Below, in pieces: positions 25,910 through 35,500 of a stretch of 64,000 nt of DNA. This stretch comes from Bordetella petrii (GTDB lineage: Bacteria; Pseudomonadota; Gammaproteobacteria; Burkholderiales; Burkholderiaceae_B): positions 599-64,598 of the forward strand of contig NZ_JAFMZZ010000001.1 in the NCBI RefSeq assembly GCF_017356245.1, written 5' to 3'. The stretch's first letter is position 1; each line of letters starts with the position of its first letter. The position numbers and the translations under genes are program-made. The notes beneath the pieces are model-generated. The model worked only from the letters and a program-made list of their open reading frames with translations, searched no databases and was not told the DNA's origin.

Positions 25910-26481
25910 CCGGCCGCGGCGATGACCGCGGCGCCGGCGAAAAGCGCTGGCGGCGGCGCAGCATGGTCTTGCTGGTGATCCTGCTGCCGCTGGTGATGGC
26001 CTTCAGCACGCACGAGAACATCGAGCGCTGGTGGAAGAGCCGCGACCTGCTCGCGCGCGAGGTCGCGGCGGGCGAGCAGGCCGACTTCGGCGGCGCGCGC
26101 TGGCAGCTGCATGCGCTGCGCATGGCGCCGCTGCCGGCGGGCGGCAATATTCCCGGCCATGCCATGGGCGTGGTGGCCGATTTCCGCGTCCAGATCCAGG
26201 ACGCGGACCTGCCCGGCAACTGGCGCGGCTGCACCATTGCGCTGCAGGACGGGCAGGGGCGCCGCTGGCTGCCTACCCATGTATTGCGATTGCCGCGCTC
26301 GGATGCGCAGGAATGTGTGTCGGCCATTTTCTCGGGCGCGAAGGCCGGCGCCACGCTGCGCATACGCCAGGCTTTCCTGGTGCCGCGCGAAGCCGCTGGC
26401 GTGCTGCGCGTGACCGTGTCGCTGCTGCAGCAGAAACCCCATTACCTGCGCTTCGCGCAGCATCCGCGGCTGGTGCAGTAG
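25906..26481 (+). CDS. uncharacterised membrane-anchored protein 3 of a coupled trio
   Basis: 191 residues, ATG overlapping the previous stop. Cytoplasmic Arg-rich start (KRWRRRS), one helix (SMVLLVILLPLVMAFS), then a domain with WQLHALRMAPLPAGG, GVVADFRVQIQDADLPG and ATLRIRQAFLVPREAAG; two Cys could form a disulfide. The stop lies 13 bp from the stop of the convergent polytopic membrane protein, which may be a partner. Function unknown. Confidence 0.68.
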   Translation: MTGRGDDRGAGEKRWRRRSMVLLVILLPLVMAFSTHENIERWWKSRDLLAREVAAGEQADFGGARWQLHALRMAPLPAGGNIPGHAMGVVADFRVQIQDADLPGNWRGCTIALQDGQGRRWLPTHVLRLPRSDAQECVSAIFSGAKAGATLRIRQAFLVPREAAGVLRVTVSLLQQKPHYLRFAQHPRLVQ

Positions 26482-26494
26482 GCGCCGCGGGCGT

Positions 26495-27778
26495 TCAGGC
26501 GGGCTGTCCGGCCGCCGCGGCCGGCGCAGGGCGGCGCGCCGGCTGCCCGAACGCGGTTTCCAGAATGGCGGCCAGAAAGCAGATGCGCAGCGGCTCGATC
26601 AGCAGCCCGGTGGATGAGTCGCGGAACGGGCTGCCGAACAGCAGCGACAGGCCCTGGGCCAGCACTTGCCAGGTATCCAGGTCGTGCGGCCCGATCAGGT
26701 AGCTGGCGCCGCGCCACAGCCAGGCGCTGCTCCAGTCGATCAGCCGGTAGCCCACGATCAGCGTCACCAGCAGCACCACGCCGGCATTGAGCGTCAGCCG
26801 GATGCCGTTGGCCACCGGCAGGTAGCGCGAGCGGTAGCCGCCGATGAAGTGGGTAATGAAGTCGCGCAGGAACTTCGGGATGGCGCGGTAGCGTTCGCCG
26901 AAGCGTTCGACGCGGCGATGCATGCGCAGCAGTTCCTGGTCGCTGCGCACGTCATAGCCGTAGACTAGCGCCGCCATCACCAGCCAGACCACCGGCAGCA
27001 GCGCGTAGAAAAACAGGTTTACCAGCAGCGTGCCGGGCGTGGTTGCCAGGGATTCGACGGCCACCATCGGCGCCGCCCATGCCGTCGAGATGGGCGCGGC
27101 CGCCATGTCCAGGATGCCGCGCAGGCTATCCCACAGGCGGTGATTGGCCAGCCATTCCCACACATGGCTTTTCCAGCGGCTGATGACATACAGGCCGACC
27201 AGGATCCAGTTGGTTTCGCACACCACCACCACCACTTGCCAGACCGGCCGGCCGGTGGATTCGCGCAGCCGCTTGGCCAGCTTGCGCACCGCCCACGATA
27301 TGGCCACCGACACCAGCAGCCAGCGCGAGTCGAGCGCGTCCAGGATCATGCCGTGCTCGCCGAAGGGATCCAGGTCGAGCGCCAGGCGCGAGTATTGCCG
27401 CACGGTGTTGCCCAGGAAGCCCCAGGCGGCGTAGTAGGCAAAGAAGGGCAGCAGCGCGATGGTGACCGCCGACAGCAGCCTGCGCGAACCGGCCTCTTCG
27501 GCGCCGGCATCGCCGCGCGCGGCGGCCTGCGCGGCGCGCAGGGCCGGCATGCCGGGCAGCAGCACCTGGAACATGGTCACGGTGACCACCAGCTGGGCCA
27601 GCGCAACCAGCGTCAGCATGGCCAGCCCGGCCAGGTGGTTGGCGAAGCCGGTGCGCACCGCCAGCAACAGCAGCACGTTGTGGGCCAGCACGCCGGCCAG
27701 CACCAGGGCCATCAGCTGTGGCCAGAAACGTCCCCACAGGCGAAACGTCAGTACGAACGGCGCGGCGATCCCCTGCAT
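26495..27778 (-). CDS. uncharacterised polytopic membrane protein
   Basis: 427 residues with about seven to eight membrane helices: three near the N-terminus (RFWPQLMALVLAGVLAHN onward), several in the middle (LLPFFAYYAAWGFLG, WQVVVVVCETNWILVG, LFFYALLPVVWLVMA), and two near the C-terminus. A cytosolic basic loop (LLRMHRRVERFGERYRAIPK) lies between. Tail Ala/Pro-rich. No family recognised. Faces the trio of anchored proteins and may form an envelope complex with them. Confidence 0.7.
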   Translation of the reverse strand: MQGIAAPFVLTFRLWGRFWPQLMALVLAGVLAHNVLLLLAVRTGFANHLAGLAMLTLVALAQLVVTVTMFQVLLPGMPALRAAQAAARGDAGAEEAGSRRLLSAVTIALLPFFAYYAAWGFLGNTVRQYSRLALDLDPFGEHGMILDALDSRWLLVSVAISWAVRKLAKRLRESTGRPVWQVVVVVCETNWILVGLYVISRWKSHVWEWLANHRLWDSLRGILDMAAAPISTAWAAPMVAVESLATTPGTLLVNLFFYALLPVVWLVMAALVYGYDVRSDQELLRMHRRVERFGERYRAIPKFLRDFITHFIGGYRSRYLPVANGIRLTLNAGVVLLVTLIVGYRLIDWSSAWLWRGASYLIGPHDLDTWQVLAQGLSLLFGSPFRDSSTGLLIEPLRICFLAAILETAFGQPARRPAPAAAAGQPA

Positions 27779-27856
27779 TCCGGTCCTCCCGTGGATGGAA
27801 CCGGCGATCTTAGCAAGCAGCCGGGGCGCGGCGCTGTATCTTTTTCCTTCGGGATG

Positions 27857-28420
27857 TCAGGGCGCGGGCCGCATGCCGCGCGTCAGCGCGTAGATCCAGA
27901 AATCGCGCGGCTGTCCGCGCACCATGCGATAGTGCGTCAGCAGGCCCTCGGGCTTGAATCCGCAGCGCTGCAGGACGCGCTGCGAGGCCAGGTTGGAATC
28001 CAGCACCGTGGCCTGCACGCGCCACAGCCCCAGCGACTGCAGCGCCCAGCCGCTGACCGCCGCGCAGGCCCGCGAGGCGATGCCGCGATTCCACAGCGCC
28101 GGCGCCAGGTCGTAGGCGATTTCCGCCCGGCCGTGCGCGGCGGCGATTTCGTTGAACCCGATGGTGCCATGCAGCCGGCCGGTATCCGTGTCGCCGATGG
28201 CCAGCCGCACGCAATTGCCGGTGCCCGACAGGCAGGCGGCGATGAGCTGGTCCAGGTCGGACTGGCCCGCCAGTTGCCAGCTGGTATGGCGCGTGACGGT
28301 CTCGTCGCGCAGATAGGCATACCAATCCGCGGCGTCCTGCCGCCGCAGGCGGCGCAGCGCCAGGCCCTGCGAGCCGATGTCGGGCAGCGGCCCGCCGCTG
28401 AGAAACGGTTGCAGGTCCAT
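27857..28420 (-). CDS. GNAT acetyltransferase, RimJ/RimL type
   Basis: 187 residues. RimL-type features: LALRRLRRQDAADWYAYL at the start, GTIGFNEIAAAHGRAEIAYD in the core, LWNRGIASRACAAVSGWA as the acetyl-CoA motif and VLDSNLASQRVLQRCGFKPE at the end. These enzymes acetylate protein N-termini or small amines. Follows the VOC gene by 9 bp on the same strand, so the pair is one operon. Confidence 0.88.
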   Translation of the reverse strand: MDLQPFLSGGPLPDIGSQGLALRRLRRQDAADWYAYLRDETVTRHTSWQLAGQSDLDQLIAACLSGTGNCVRLAIGDTDTGRLHGTIGFNEIAAAHGRAEIAYDLAPALWNRGIASRACAAVSGWALQSLGLWRVQATVLDSNLASQRVLQRCGFKPEGLLTHYRMVRGQPRDFWIYALTRGMRPAP

Positions 28421-28429
28421 GCCGCGCCT

Positions 28430-28780
28430 TCAGCGGTGCACCAGGATGTTGACCAGCTTGCCGAAGGGGTCGCGCACATAGAAGCGGCGCACGCCCCAGG
28501 GTTCGTCGGCGGGGCCGTATTCGATGGCGAAGCCGCCCGCGCGCAGGCGCCGCAGGGCTTCGTCCAGGTCGTCGACTTCGATGGAAAGATCCGGGGTGGG
28601 GGTGTCCGAGCCGCCCTGGGTGGCGACGCTGACCTGCACCGTCATGCTGCGCGGCGCGCCGTAGGTGGCAAGCCAGCCGTGATCCATCAGGATGTCCAGG
28701 CCCAGCGCGTCGCCATAGAACCGCTGGGCCGCCGCGATGTTGGTGGCGTGGATGTTGGCGACGATGCGCTTGACTTGCAT
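28430..28780 (-). CDS. VOC family protein
   Basis: 116 residues from ATG at 28780 with GGAG upstream. The frame is open for 11 further codons that do not match the family. Typical halves: VKRIVANIHATNIAAAQRFY and PDLSIEVDDLDEALRRLRAG, ending RRFYVRDPFGKLVNILVH, which carries the usual Glu/His-type metal-site region. Could be a glyoxalase-like or antibiotic-binding protein; substrate unknown. Co-transcribed with the RimL-like gene. Confidence 0.85.
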   Translation of the reverse strand: MQVKRIVANIHATNIAAAQRFYGDALGLDILMDHGWLATYGAPRSMTVQVSVATQGGSDTPTPDLSIEVDDLDEALRRLRAGGFAIEYGPADEPWGVRRFYVRDPFGKLVNILVHR

Positions 28781-28886
28781 GGGGGCTCCTGGGGCGGCCG
28801 CGCGCCGCGGCACGGCAGGCCGCGGACGTGGCGGGGGCTGTCTGCGTACGATACCGCAGCCGCAGCGGGGCCGCCGCCGCGGCGCC

Positions 28887-28973
28887 CTAGAAATACACCT
28901 GCGCGTTCAGGCTGACCGTGCGCGCCGGCGCCGGCAGGATGCTGTTTTCCGGATCCAGCCACATGGCGTTGCC
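28887..28973 (-). pseudogene. 3' remnant of a TonB-dependent outer-membrane receptor gene
   Basis: Reading the minus strand to the TAG at 28887-28889 gives GNAMWLDPENSILPAPARTV and then SLNAQVYF before the stop. A PxRTV-x-LNAQ-(aromatic) ending with a terminal Phe is the C-terminal beta strand and Omp signature of TonB-dependent siderophore receptors. The frame cannot be extended upstream: it enters repeat copy B and meets a stop there. The rest of the receptor (normally about 700 residues) is absent, so this is a deletion remnant. Confidence 0.65.
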
Positions 28974-29069
28974 CAGGTGTCTGACTCCCAAAGGGTGTCA
29001 GACACCGTGCTATTGAGACAGCCTCTGCACCCGTCGGTGTCCGGCACCCTGCGGGAGCCGGACACCTGC
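28974..29069. repeat. dispersed two-hairpin palindromic element, copy B
   Basis: Hairpin 1: perfect arms GGTGTCTGAC (28976-28985) and GTCAGACACC (28997-29006), extended inward by CCC/GGG around an AAA loop. Hairpin 2: perfect arms GGTGTCCGGC (29036-29045) and GCCGGACACC (29057-29066), extended by CCC/GGG around TGC. Spacer has TTGAGACAG (29013-29021). A 9-bp inverted repeat, GGCGTTGCC (28965-28973) and GGCAACGCC (29071-29079), flanks the whole element. It abuts the receptor remnant. Confidence 0.9.
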
Positions 29070-29110
29070 TGGCAACGCCCCCTGACCTGCACGCTGTGCG
29101 GGACTGCGCG

Positions 29111-31660
29111 TCAGGATGCGTGCCGGCCCAGCCGTTTCACCAGGCCCTGCGTGCCGTCGACCTGCACGGTTTCGCCCGCCTGCAACTGCCCGAGAATGCC
29201 GGGCATGTTGGCGACGGCCGGGATGCCGAACTCGCGCGCGACGATGGCGCCGTGCGACAGGTAGCCGCCCGTTTCCATGATGAGCGCGCCCGCTTTCAGG
29301 AACAGCGGCGTCCAGGCCGGGTCGGTGGACGGCACCGCCAGCACGTCGCCCGCGGCCATGCCCAGGCCGTCGGCGGGGCTGCGGGCGATGTGGATCCGGC
29401 CCTGCGCCTGCCCGCTGCCAACGGGCGTGCCCTGCCAGGCGCCGGCCCGGCCGCCGGGCGCCGCGGGCGCCTGGTCCGGCGGGGCAGCCGCGGCGGGCGG
29501 GGCATCGGCGGCGGCAATGACGGCCGGCTCGGCTTGCGCGGCCCAGTCTTGCAGGCGCATGCGCCGCTGGGCGGCGCGGCTGGCGGCGGCGGCGGGCGCC
29601 AGCCGCTCTTCGGCCAGGGCCTGGAGCTCGGCCGCGGTCAGGTTGAAGATGTCGTCGGGGCGCTGCAGGCCATCGGTGCCGCTGAAGCGCCGCGCCAGCG
29701 CCAGCGCGTCGCCGCGCAGCACTTCCAGGTAGGCGGCCAGCGCGCTGCGCGCCGCTTCGCGGTGCCTGCTGTCGGCCTGCGCCGCCTGCAGCAACCGACG
29801 GGCCAGCGGCCGCAGCCACAGCGGCAGCGCGCCGCGCACGCGCTGCCAGGCCTGCGTGCCGGCCTGCTGCTGGCGCAGGCGCAGGGCGGCGTCGTCGTAG
29901 CCGAGCAGGCCGGCGATGTGGTCCAGCAGGTAGCCGGGGGATTCGCGCCAGCGCGGGCTGCGCAGATAAGTTTCATACAGGCCGCGGTGGCCATGGCGTT
30001 TCAGGAAAGCGCTGAAAGCCTGCCGGAACGGGCTGCTGCGGGCCAGCTGATGCCGCCATTCGGCACTATGCCGGCCGGGCTGGCGCAGCCAGGCCAGCGC
30101 GGGGCCGTCGGCGGCGGCGATGCGCGCCAGGTCCAGCAGTTCGTAGGCCTGCTGCGCCGTGACGCTGGGCGGGCCGCCCGCCATCAGGGCCGCGGCCAAG
30201 GCGTGGCCCTGGCCCGGGCAGTACTTGTCGATGAGCTGCACCAGGTTGTACAGCGTGCCGCCGCCCGAGCCCTGCAGAAAGAACAGGTCGTCGGCGCCGC
30301 GCACTGCCGCGAATCGCTGGCGCAGGCGCGCGCCCCAGGCCGCGGGCGTTTCCGGCAGGGGCTGCGCGCGCCAGCCGGCGGCCTGCCGCAAGGCGCTTGC
30401 CAGCACCGCCGGCGCGGCGCGGCGCTGCCGGCCTGCCGCGCGCAGATAGCGCAGCAGGCGCAGACCGCGCGCGCAGCGCTGGCGCAGCGATGGCGCCGGC
30501 ACGGTAATTTCCGGTTGTTCGCCGCCCAGCAGCCGGTTCATGTCGCGCGGCGCAATGCCCAGCGCGTCGTAGCCTTCCCATTGCATCAGCGAGGTTTGCA
30601 GATACAGGCGCCCGTAGAACAGCGCGGCGTGCGCGGCGCCCGGCAGGACGGGGTAGCCGGCCAGTTCGTAGCCGCGCGTAAGCATGCGGTCGGCCATCGC
30701 GCGGCACAGGGTCCAGTCCAGCGGCGACAGGGGGTCGGGAAGAATTTCGCGGGTATTGCCGCGCGACCAATAGGCGGGCTGCCCGGCCAGTGCCGCATAA
30801 GTGCGGTGCGCCCGGGTGGTCACCGGCCGGGCCTGCACGATCCAGTGGCGCCGGCCGTCCCAGGCCCATTCCAGGTCGTAGCCCGCCTGGGCGTAGTCGA
30901 GCGCGGCCGCGGCGTCGCGTGCGATCTCGCCCAGCGACACCGCCTGCGCCGGCGTCAGCACGGGTTGCGCGGCCCGCGCGGCAGGCAGGGGCAGCAGTTC
31001 GGTGCCGCCGCCGGGCGACACCGCGGTGTGGCGCGCTTTGGCGCCCAGCCGCCGGCCCGCCAGGCGCAGGCTGCCGTCGACGCGGTCTTCCTGCAGCCGG
31101 TATTCGTCGCCGTCGGCCTGGCCGCTTACCAGTGCTTCGCCCAGGCCCCAGTTGGCATGGATGACGAGCTGGTCGTCGCGGCCCGAGACCGGGTCGCAGG
31201 TGAAGATGATGCCGGCGGACTCGGCCTGCAATAGAGGCATTACGACCACCGCCATGCCGGCCGCCGCATCGGCCAGCCCCAGGCGCTGCCGATACGCCCG
31301 CGCCTGGGGTGTCCAGGCGGAATCCCGGATGTCGCGCACGGCCTGCAGCACGGCCGCCTGGCCGCGCACGTTCAGCCGCGACAAATGGATGCCGGCGAAC
31401 GAAGCGCCGGCCGAATCTTCCATCGGGGCCGACGAACGCAGGGCCAGCGGCAGGTCTTGCCAGCCGCGGCGCTCGAGCTCGGCGGCCAGTGCGGCCTGCA
31501 TGTCGGCCGGCACCGCGACGCCCGCCTGCGCGGCAATGACAAAACCCGGCGGCACCGGCACGCCCAGGCTGGCCATGCGCCCCAATTGCCAGCCCTTGCC
31601 GCCGGCTATCGCCGGGCCGGCCTGGGCGGCGGCGGCCCAGTCGAGCAGCAGGGCGCTCAT
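29111..31660 (-). CDS. PEP-synthase-like / rifampicin phosphotransferase-like enzyme
   Basis: 849 residues. Order: ATP-grasp nucleotide-binding domain (GGKGWQLGRMASLGVPVPPG, then LALRSSAPMEDSAGASFAGI), ending at about residue 305 with WIVQARPVTTR; a long helical central domain (about 320-740); and a C-terminal swivelling phosphohistidine domain with METGGYLSHGAIVAREFGIP, whose His803 is the phosphoacceptor. Length and order match rifampin phosphotransferases (about 865 residues) better than PEP synthase (about 790 with a PEP-binding C-terminal barrel, absent here). The start overlaps the stop of a TetR regulator by 4 bp. Substrate could be rifamycin or another hydroxylated compound. Confidence 0.8.
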   Translation of the reverse strand: MSALLLDWAAAAQAGPAIAGGKGWQLGRMASLGVPVPPGFVIAAQAGVAVPADMQAALAAELERRGWQDLPLALRSSAPMEDSAGASFAGIHLSRLNVRGQAAVLQAVRDIRDSAWTPQARAYRQRLGLADAAAGMAVVVMPLLQAESAGIIFTCDPVSGRDDQLVIHANWGLGEALVSGQADGDEYRLQEDRVDGSLRLAGRRLGAKARHTAVSPGGGTELLPLPAARAAQPVLTPAQAVSLGEIARDAAAALDYAQAGYDLEWAWDGRRHWIVQARPVTTRAHRTYAALAGQPAYWSRGNTREILPDPLSPLDWTLCRAMADRMLTRGYELAGYPVLPGAAHAALFYGRLYLQTSLMQWEGYDALGIAPRDMNRLLGGEQPEITVPAPSLRQRCARGLRLLRYLRAAGRQRRAAPAVLASALRQAAGWRAQPLPETPAAWGARLRQRFAAVRGADDLFFLQGSGGGTLYNLVQLIDKYCPGQGHALAAALMAGGPPSVTAQQAYELLDLARIAAADGPALAWLRQPGRHSAEWRHQLARSSPFRQAFSAFLKRHGHRGLYETYLRSPRWRESPGYLLDHIAGLLGYDDAALRLRQQQAGTQAWQRVRGALPLWLRPLARRLLQAAQADSRHREAARSALAAYLEVLRGDALALARRFSGTDGLQRPDDIFNLTAAELQALAEERLAPAAAASRAAQRRMRLQDWAAQAEPAVIAAADAPPAAAAPPDQAPAAPGGRAGAWQGTPVGSGQAQGRIHIARSPADGLGMAAGDVLAVPSTDPAWTPLFLKAGALIMETGGYLSHGAIVAREFGIPAVANMPGILGQLQAGETVQVDGTQGLVKRLGRHAS

Positions 31661-32304
31661 GTGCGGCGCGCCCTGGGCGCCGCCGCGACGCCTCCCAGGA
31701 AGACGCCGAGTGTGGCGTCGAACTCGCGGCGCAGCGTGCCGCCCTGGCCGCCGAGCCAGCGGGTCAGGGTGGCCAGGTACATGTACTGGAACATGTGCGC
31801 CAGCTGCGCTGGCGGCAGGTCGGCGCGCACTTCGCCGGCCTGCTGGCCGGTCTCGATCAATGCTTCCACGATCCGGTCCAGCCCGCTGCGCGGCGCCGCG
31901 GCGCCCGCGCCTACATCGGCATATGCCAGCCGGAAACGCAGATAGTGCGGCAGGTAGGCGCGATGCGACTCGGCCCAGTGGCTGGTGGCCTGCAGCAAGT
32001 ACGCCATGCGCGCGGCAAAGCCGGGCAGCGCCCGCATGGCCTCGAGCAGTCCGGGCGCGTGCCCCGCCAGGTCGCGGTGCACGTGATACGCCAGCAGCGC
32101 CTCTTTGACCGGAAAGTGGTTGTACAGCGTGCCCTTGGCCACATCCGCCTGCGCCGCAATCTGTTCCATCGTGACCGCGTCATACCCCAAGGCCTCGAAC
32201 AGCCGCAGCGCGGTGTCGGCCAGATGATCCAGCGTCTGCTGCCGCTTGCGCTCACGCCGCCCCGGCCTGGGCGTGTCGGTATCCAGCTCAGTCATGTTTG
32301 CCAC
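31657..32304 (-). CDS. TetR family regulator coupled to the phosphotransferase-like gene
   Basis: 215 residues. N-terminal HTH: RKRQQTLDHLADTALRLFEA, VTMEQIAAQADVAKGTLYNH and FPVKEALLAYHVHRDLAG. Ligand domain at the C-terminus is of unknown specificity. Its stop overlaps the start of the downstream enzyme gene, so one transcript encodes both; a ligand that inactivates TetR would induce both. It is divergent from narG with 274 bp between. Confidence 0.9.
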   Translation of the reverse strand: MANMTELDTDTPRPGRRERKRQQTLDHLADTALRLFEALGYDAVTMEQIAAQADVAKGTLYNHFPVKEALLAYHVHRDLAGHAPGLLEAMRALPGFAARMAYLLQATSHWAESHRAYLPHYLRFRLAYADVGAGAAAPRSGLDRIVEALIETGQQAGEVRADLPPAQLAHMFQYMYLATLTRWLGGQGGTLRREFDATLGVFLGGVAAAPRARRT

Positions 32305-32489
32305 TTTTTAATATACGATGAGCAAAATTATACGTCGTTCAAAAATAAATGAAAGCGGCGCCACAAGAACCAATTTCCCCCTGCAACAGAGCCAATCCCC
32401 AGAACTGTTGCCAATATTGACGCCATCTTGCATACGCTGTACGGTAGTCCGACATTGTCTGCAGGCTGATCGTCGATAAGGAAACTTCG

Positions 32490-32549
32490 ATGGCATCTCT
32501 CCAGTGCAAGCTCCCCAGGCCGCCCCCCAGCCGGCCCAGCGCGTCGTAG
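32490..32549 (+). other. possible 19-codon leader ORF upstream of narG
   Basis: ATG 32490 preceded by AAGGA at about 7 nt gives MASLQCKLPRPPPSRPSAS and a stop at 32547-32549, 29 bp before the narG start. It carries a Pro-Pro-Pro stretch, which often stalls ribosomes. The RBS is better than that of narG itself. No conservation can be checked here, so it may be chance. Confidence 0.25.
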
Positions 32550-32578
32550 CCCCTGCCAACGCCATCTGGAGCCTGACC

Positions 32579-35500
32579 GTGAGCCATTTCGTCGACCGCC
32601 TCAAGTACTTCACCCGTGCCAAAGAGTCATTCGCCGATGGGCACGGCAGTGTTGTCCAAGAAGACCGCAGCTGGGAAAAGGCCTATCGCGACCGGTGGCA
32701 GCACGACAAGATCGTGCGCTCGACCCACGGCGTGAATTGCACGGGCTCCTGTTCCTGGAAAATCTACGTGAAGGGCGGCATCGTCACGTGGGAAACCCAG
32801 CAGACCGACTACCCCCGCACGCGCGCCGGCATGCCCAACCACGAGCCGCGCGGCTGTTCGCGCGGCGCGTCGTATTCGTGGTACCTGTACAGCGCCAACC
32901 GCATCAAGTACCCCATGCTGCGCGGCCGCCTGGCGCGCCTGTGGCGCGAGGCCCGCAAGACCATGGCGCCGCTGGCGGCATGGGAACACATCTGCGCCAC
33001 CCCGGGGCTGGCCGACGAATACAAGCGCGTGCGCGGCATGGGCGGGTTCGTGCGCGCCACCTGGGACGAAGTCAACGAGCTGGTGGCCGCCGCCAACGTA
33101 CACACGGTCAAGCGCTACGGGCCCGACCGCGTGGTGGGGTTCTCGCCGATCCCGGCCATGTCGATGGTGTCGTTCGCGGCCGGCAGCCGGTATCTGTCGC
33201 TGCTGGGCGGCACCATTCTCAGCTTCTACGACTGGTATTGCGACCTGCCGCCGTCCAGCCCGCAAACCTGGGGCGAACAGACCGACGTGGCCGAATCGGC
33301 CGATTGGTACAACTCCAGCTTCATCATGCTGTGGGGCTCGAACGTGCCGCAGACGCGCACGCCCGACGCCCACTTCATGGTCGAGGCGCGCTACCGCGGC
33401 GCCAAGATCGTGTCGATCTTTCCCGACTACGCCGAGGGGGCGAAGTTCGGCGACCTGTGGCTGCACCCCAAGCAGGGCACCGACGCCGCGCTGGCGCTGG
33501 CCATGGGCCATGTGATCCTGAAAGAATTTCACCTCGAGGGCAAGAGCGAATACTTCCGCGAATACTGCCGCCGCTATTCCGACATGCCCTTCCTGGTGCG
33601 CCTGGTGCGGCAGGGCGACCGGTATGTGCCCGAACGCATGCTGCGCGCCGCCGATTTTCCGGACGGGCTGGGGCAGGCCAACAACCCGGCCTGGAAGACC
33701 GTGGCTTGCGACGACGCCACCGGGCAGGTGGTGGTGCCGGCCGGGTCGATCGGCTTTCGCTGGGGCCAGCAGGAAGGCGGCGACCAGGGCAAGTGGAACC
33801 TGGAAGCCAAGGACGCGCAGGGCGGCGCGGTAACGCTGCGCCTGTCGCTGGTGGGCAGCCACGACGACGTGGTGCCGGTGGCGTTCCCGTATTTCGGCGG
33901 CCGCCAGCACGATTACTTCCAGGGCACCGACCACGCCGAGGTGCTCGAGCGCAACATGGCGGTGCGCCGCCTGCAGACCACCGAGGGCGAGGTGCTGGCC
34001 GTGACGGTGTACGACCTGCTGATGGCCAACTACGGACTGGACCGCGGGCTGGGCGGCGCCAACGTGGCCGCCTCGTACGACGACGACGTGCCCTATACGC
34101 CGGCCTGGCAAGAGCGCATCACGGGCGTCAAGCGCGACGACGTCATCACCGTGGCGCGGCAGTTCGCGCTGAACGCCGACAAGACCCAGGGCAAGTCCAT
34201 GGTGATTCTGGGGGCGGGCCTGAACCACTGGTATCACATGGACATGGCCTACCGCGGCATCATCAACCTGGTGGTGATGTGCGGCTGCGTGGGGCAGTCG
34301 GGCGGCGGCTGGTGCCACTATGTGGGCCAGGAAAAGCTGCGGCCCCAGACCGGCTGGACCACGCTGGCGTTCGGCCTGGACTGGTGCCGTCCGCCGCGCC
34401 ACATGAACGGCACGTCGTTCTTCTACGCGCACACCGACCAGTGGCGCTACGAGCGGCTGAAAGTGTCCGAGATCCTGTCGCCGCTGGCCGACCCGGGCGC
34501 GTTCCAGGGCTCGCTGATCGATTTCAACGTGCGCGCCGAGCGCATGGGCTGGCTGCCGTCTGCGCCGCAGCTGCAGACCAACCCGCTGCAGGTGGTGCGC
34601 GACGCGCGCCAGGCGGGGCAGGAGCCCGCGGCCTACGCCGTGCAGGCGCTGCGCGACGGGCGCCTGAAACTGTCCTGTGAAGACCCCGATCATCCCGACA
34701 ACCATCCGCGCAACATGTTTGTGTGGCGTTCCAACCTGCTGGGTTCGTCGGGCAAGGGCCACGAATATTTCCTGAAGCACCTGCTGGGAACCGAGCACGG
34801 CGTGCAGGGCAAGGACCTGGGCCAGGCCGGCGAAGACAAGCCGCAGGAAGTGGCCTGGCATGACGAGGCGCCGCGCGGCAAACTCGACCTGCTGGTGACG
34901 CTGGACTTCCGCATGTCCACCACCTGTGTGTATTCCGATGTGGTGCTGCCCACCGCCACCTGGTACGAAAAGAACGACCTGAACACCTCGGACATGCATC
35001 CGTTCATCCACCCGCTGTCGGCCGCCGTCGACCCGGTGTGGGAATCGCGCAGCGACTGGGAAATCTACAAGGGCATCGCGCGGGCGTTCTCGGCCATCGC
35101 CGAGACCGAACTGCCCGCCGCGCAAGACCTGGTGCTGACGCCGCTGCAGCACGACAGCCCCGCCGAACTGGGCGACCCGTACGACGTGCGCGACTGGAAG
35201 CACGGCCAGGCCGAGATGATTCCCGGCAAGACCATGCCGTCGATGGCGGTGGTAGAGCGCAACTACCCGGGCCTGTACAAGCAGTTCACGTCGCTGGGGC
35301 CGCTGACGCGCAAGCTGGGCGTGGGCGGCAAGGGCATCAACTGGCCGGCGGGTGACGAATGCGACCTGCTGGCGCAGCTGAACTACCAGGTGGACGAGCA
35401 GGGCGTCAGCCACGGCCTGCCGCGCCTGGACACCGACATCGACGCGGCCGAGACCATCCTGGCGCTGGCGCCCGAGACCAACGGCCACGTGGCGGTGAAG

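Noticed and set aside
32305..32578. FNR box (TTGAT-N4-ATCAA) upstream of narG
   Set aside because: I looked for the consensus in the 274-bp gap and found no complete site; anaerobic control may use another sequence or a weak site.
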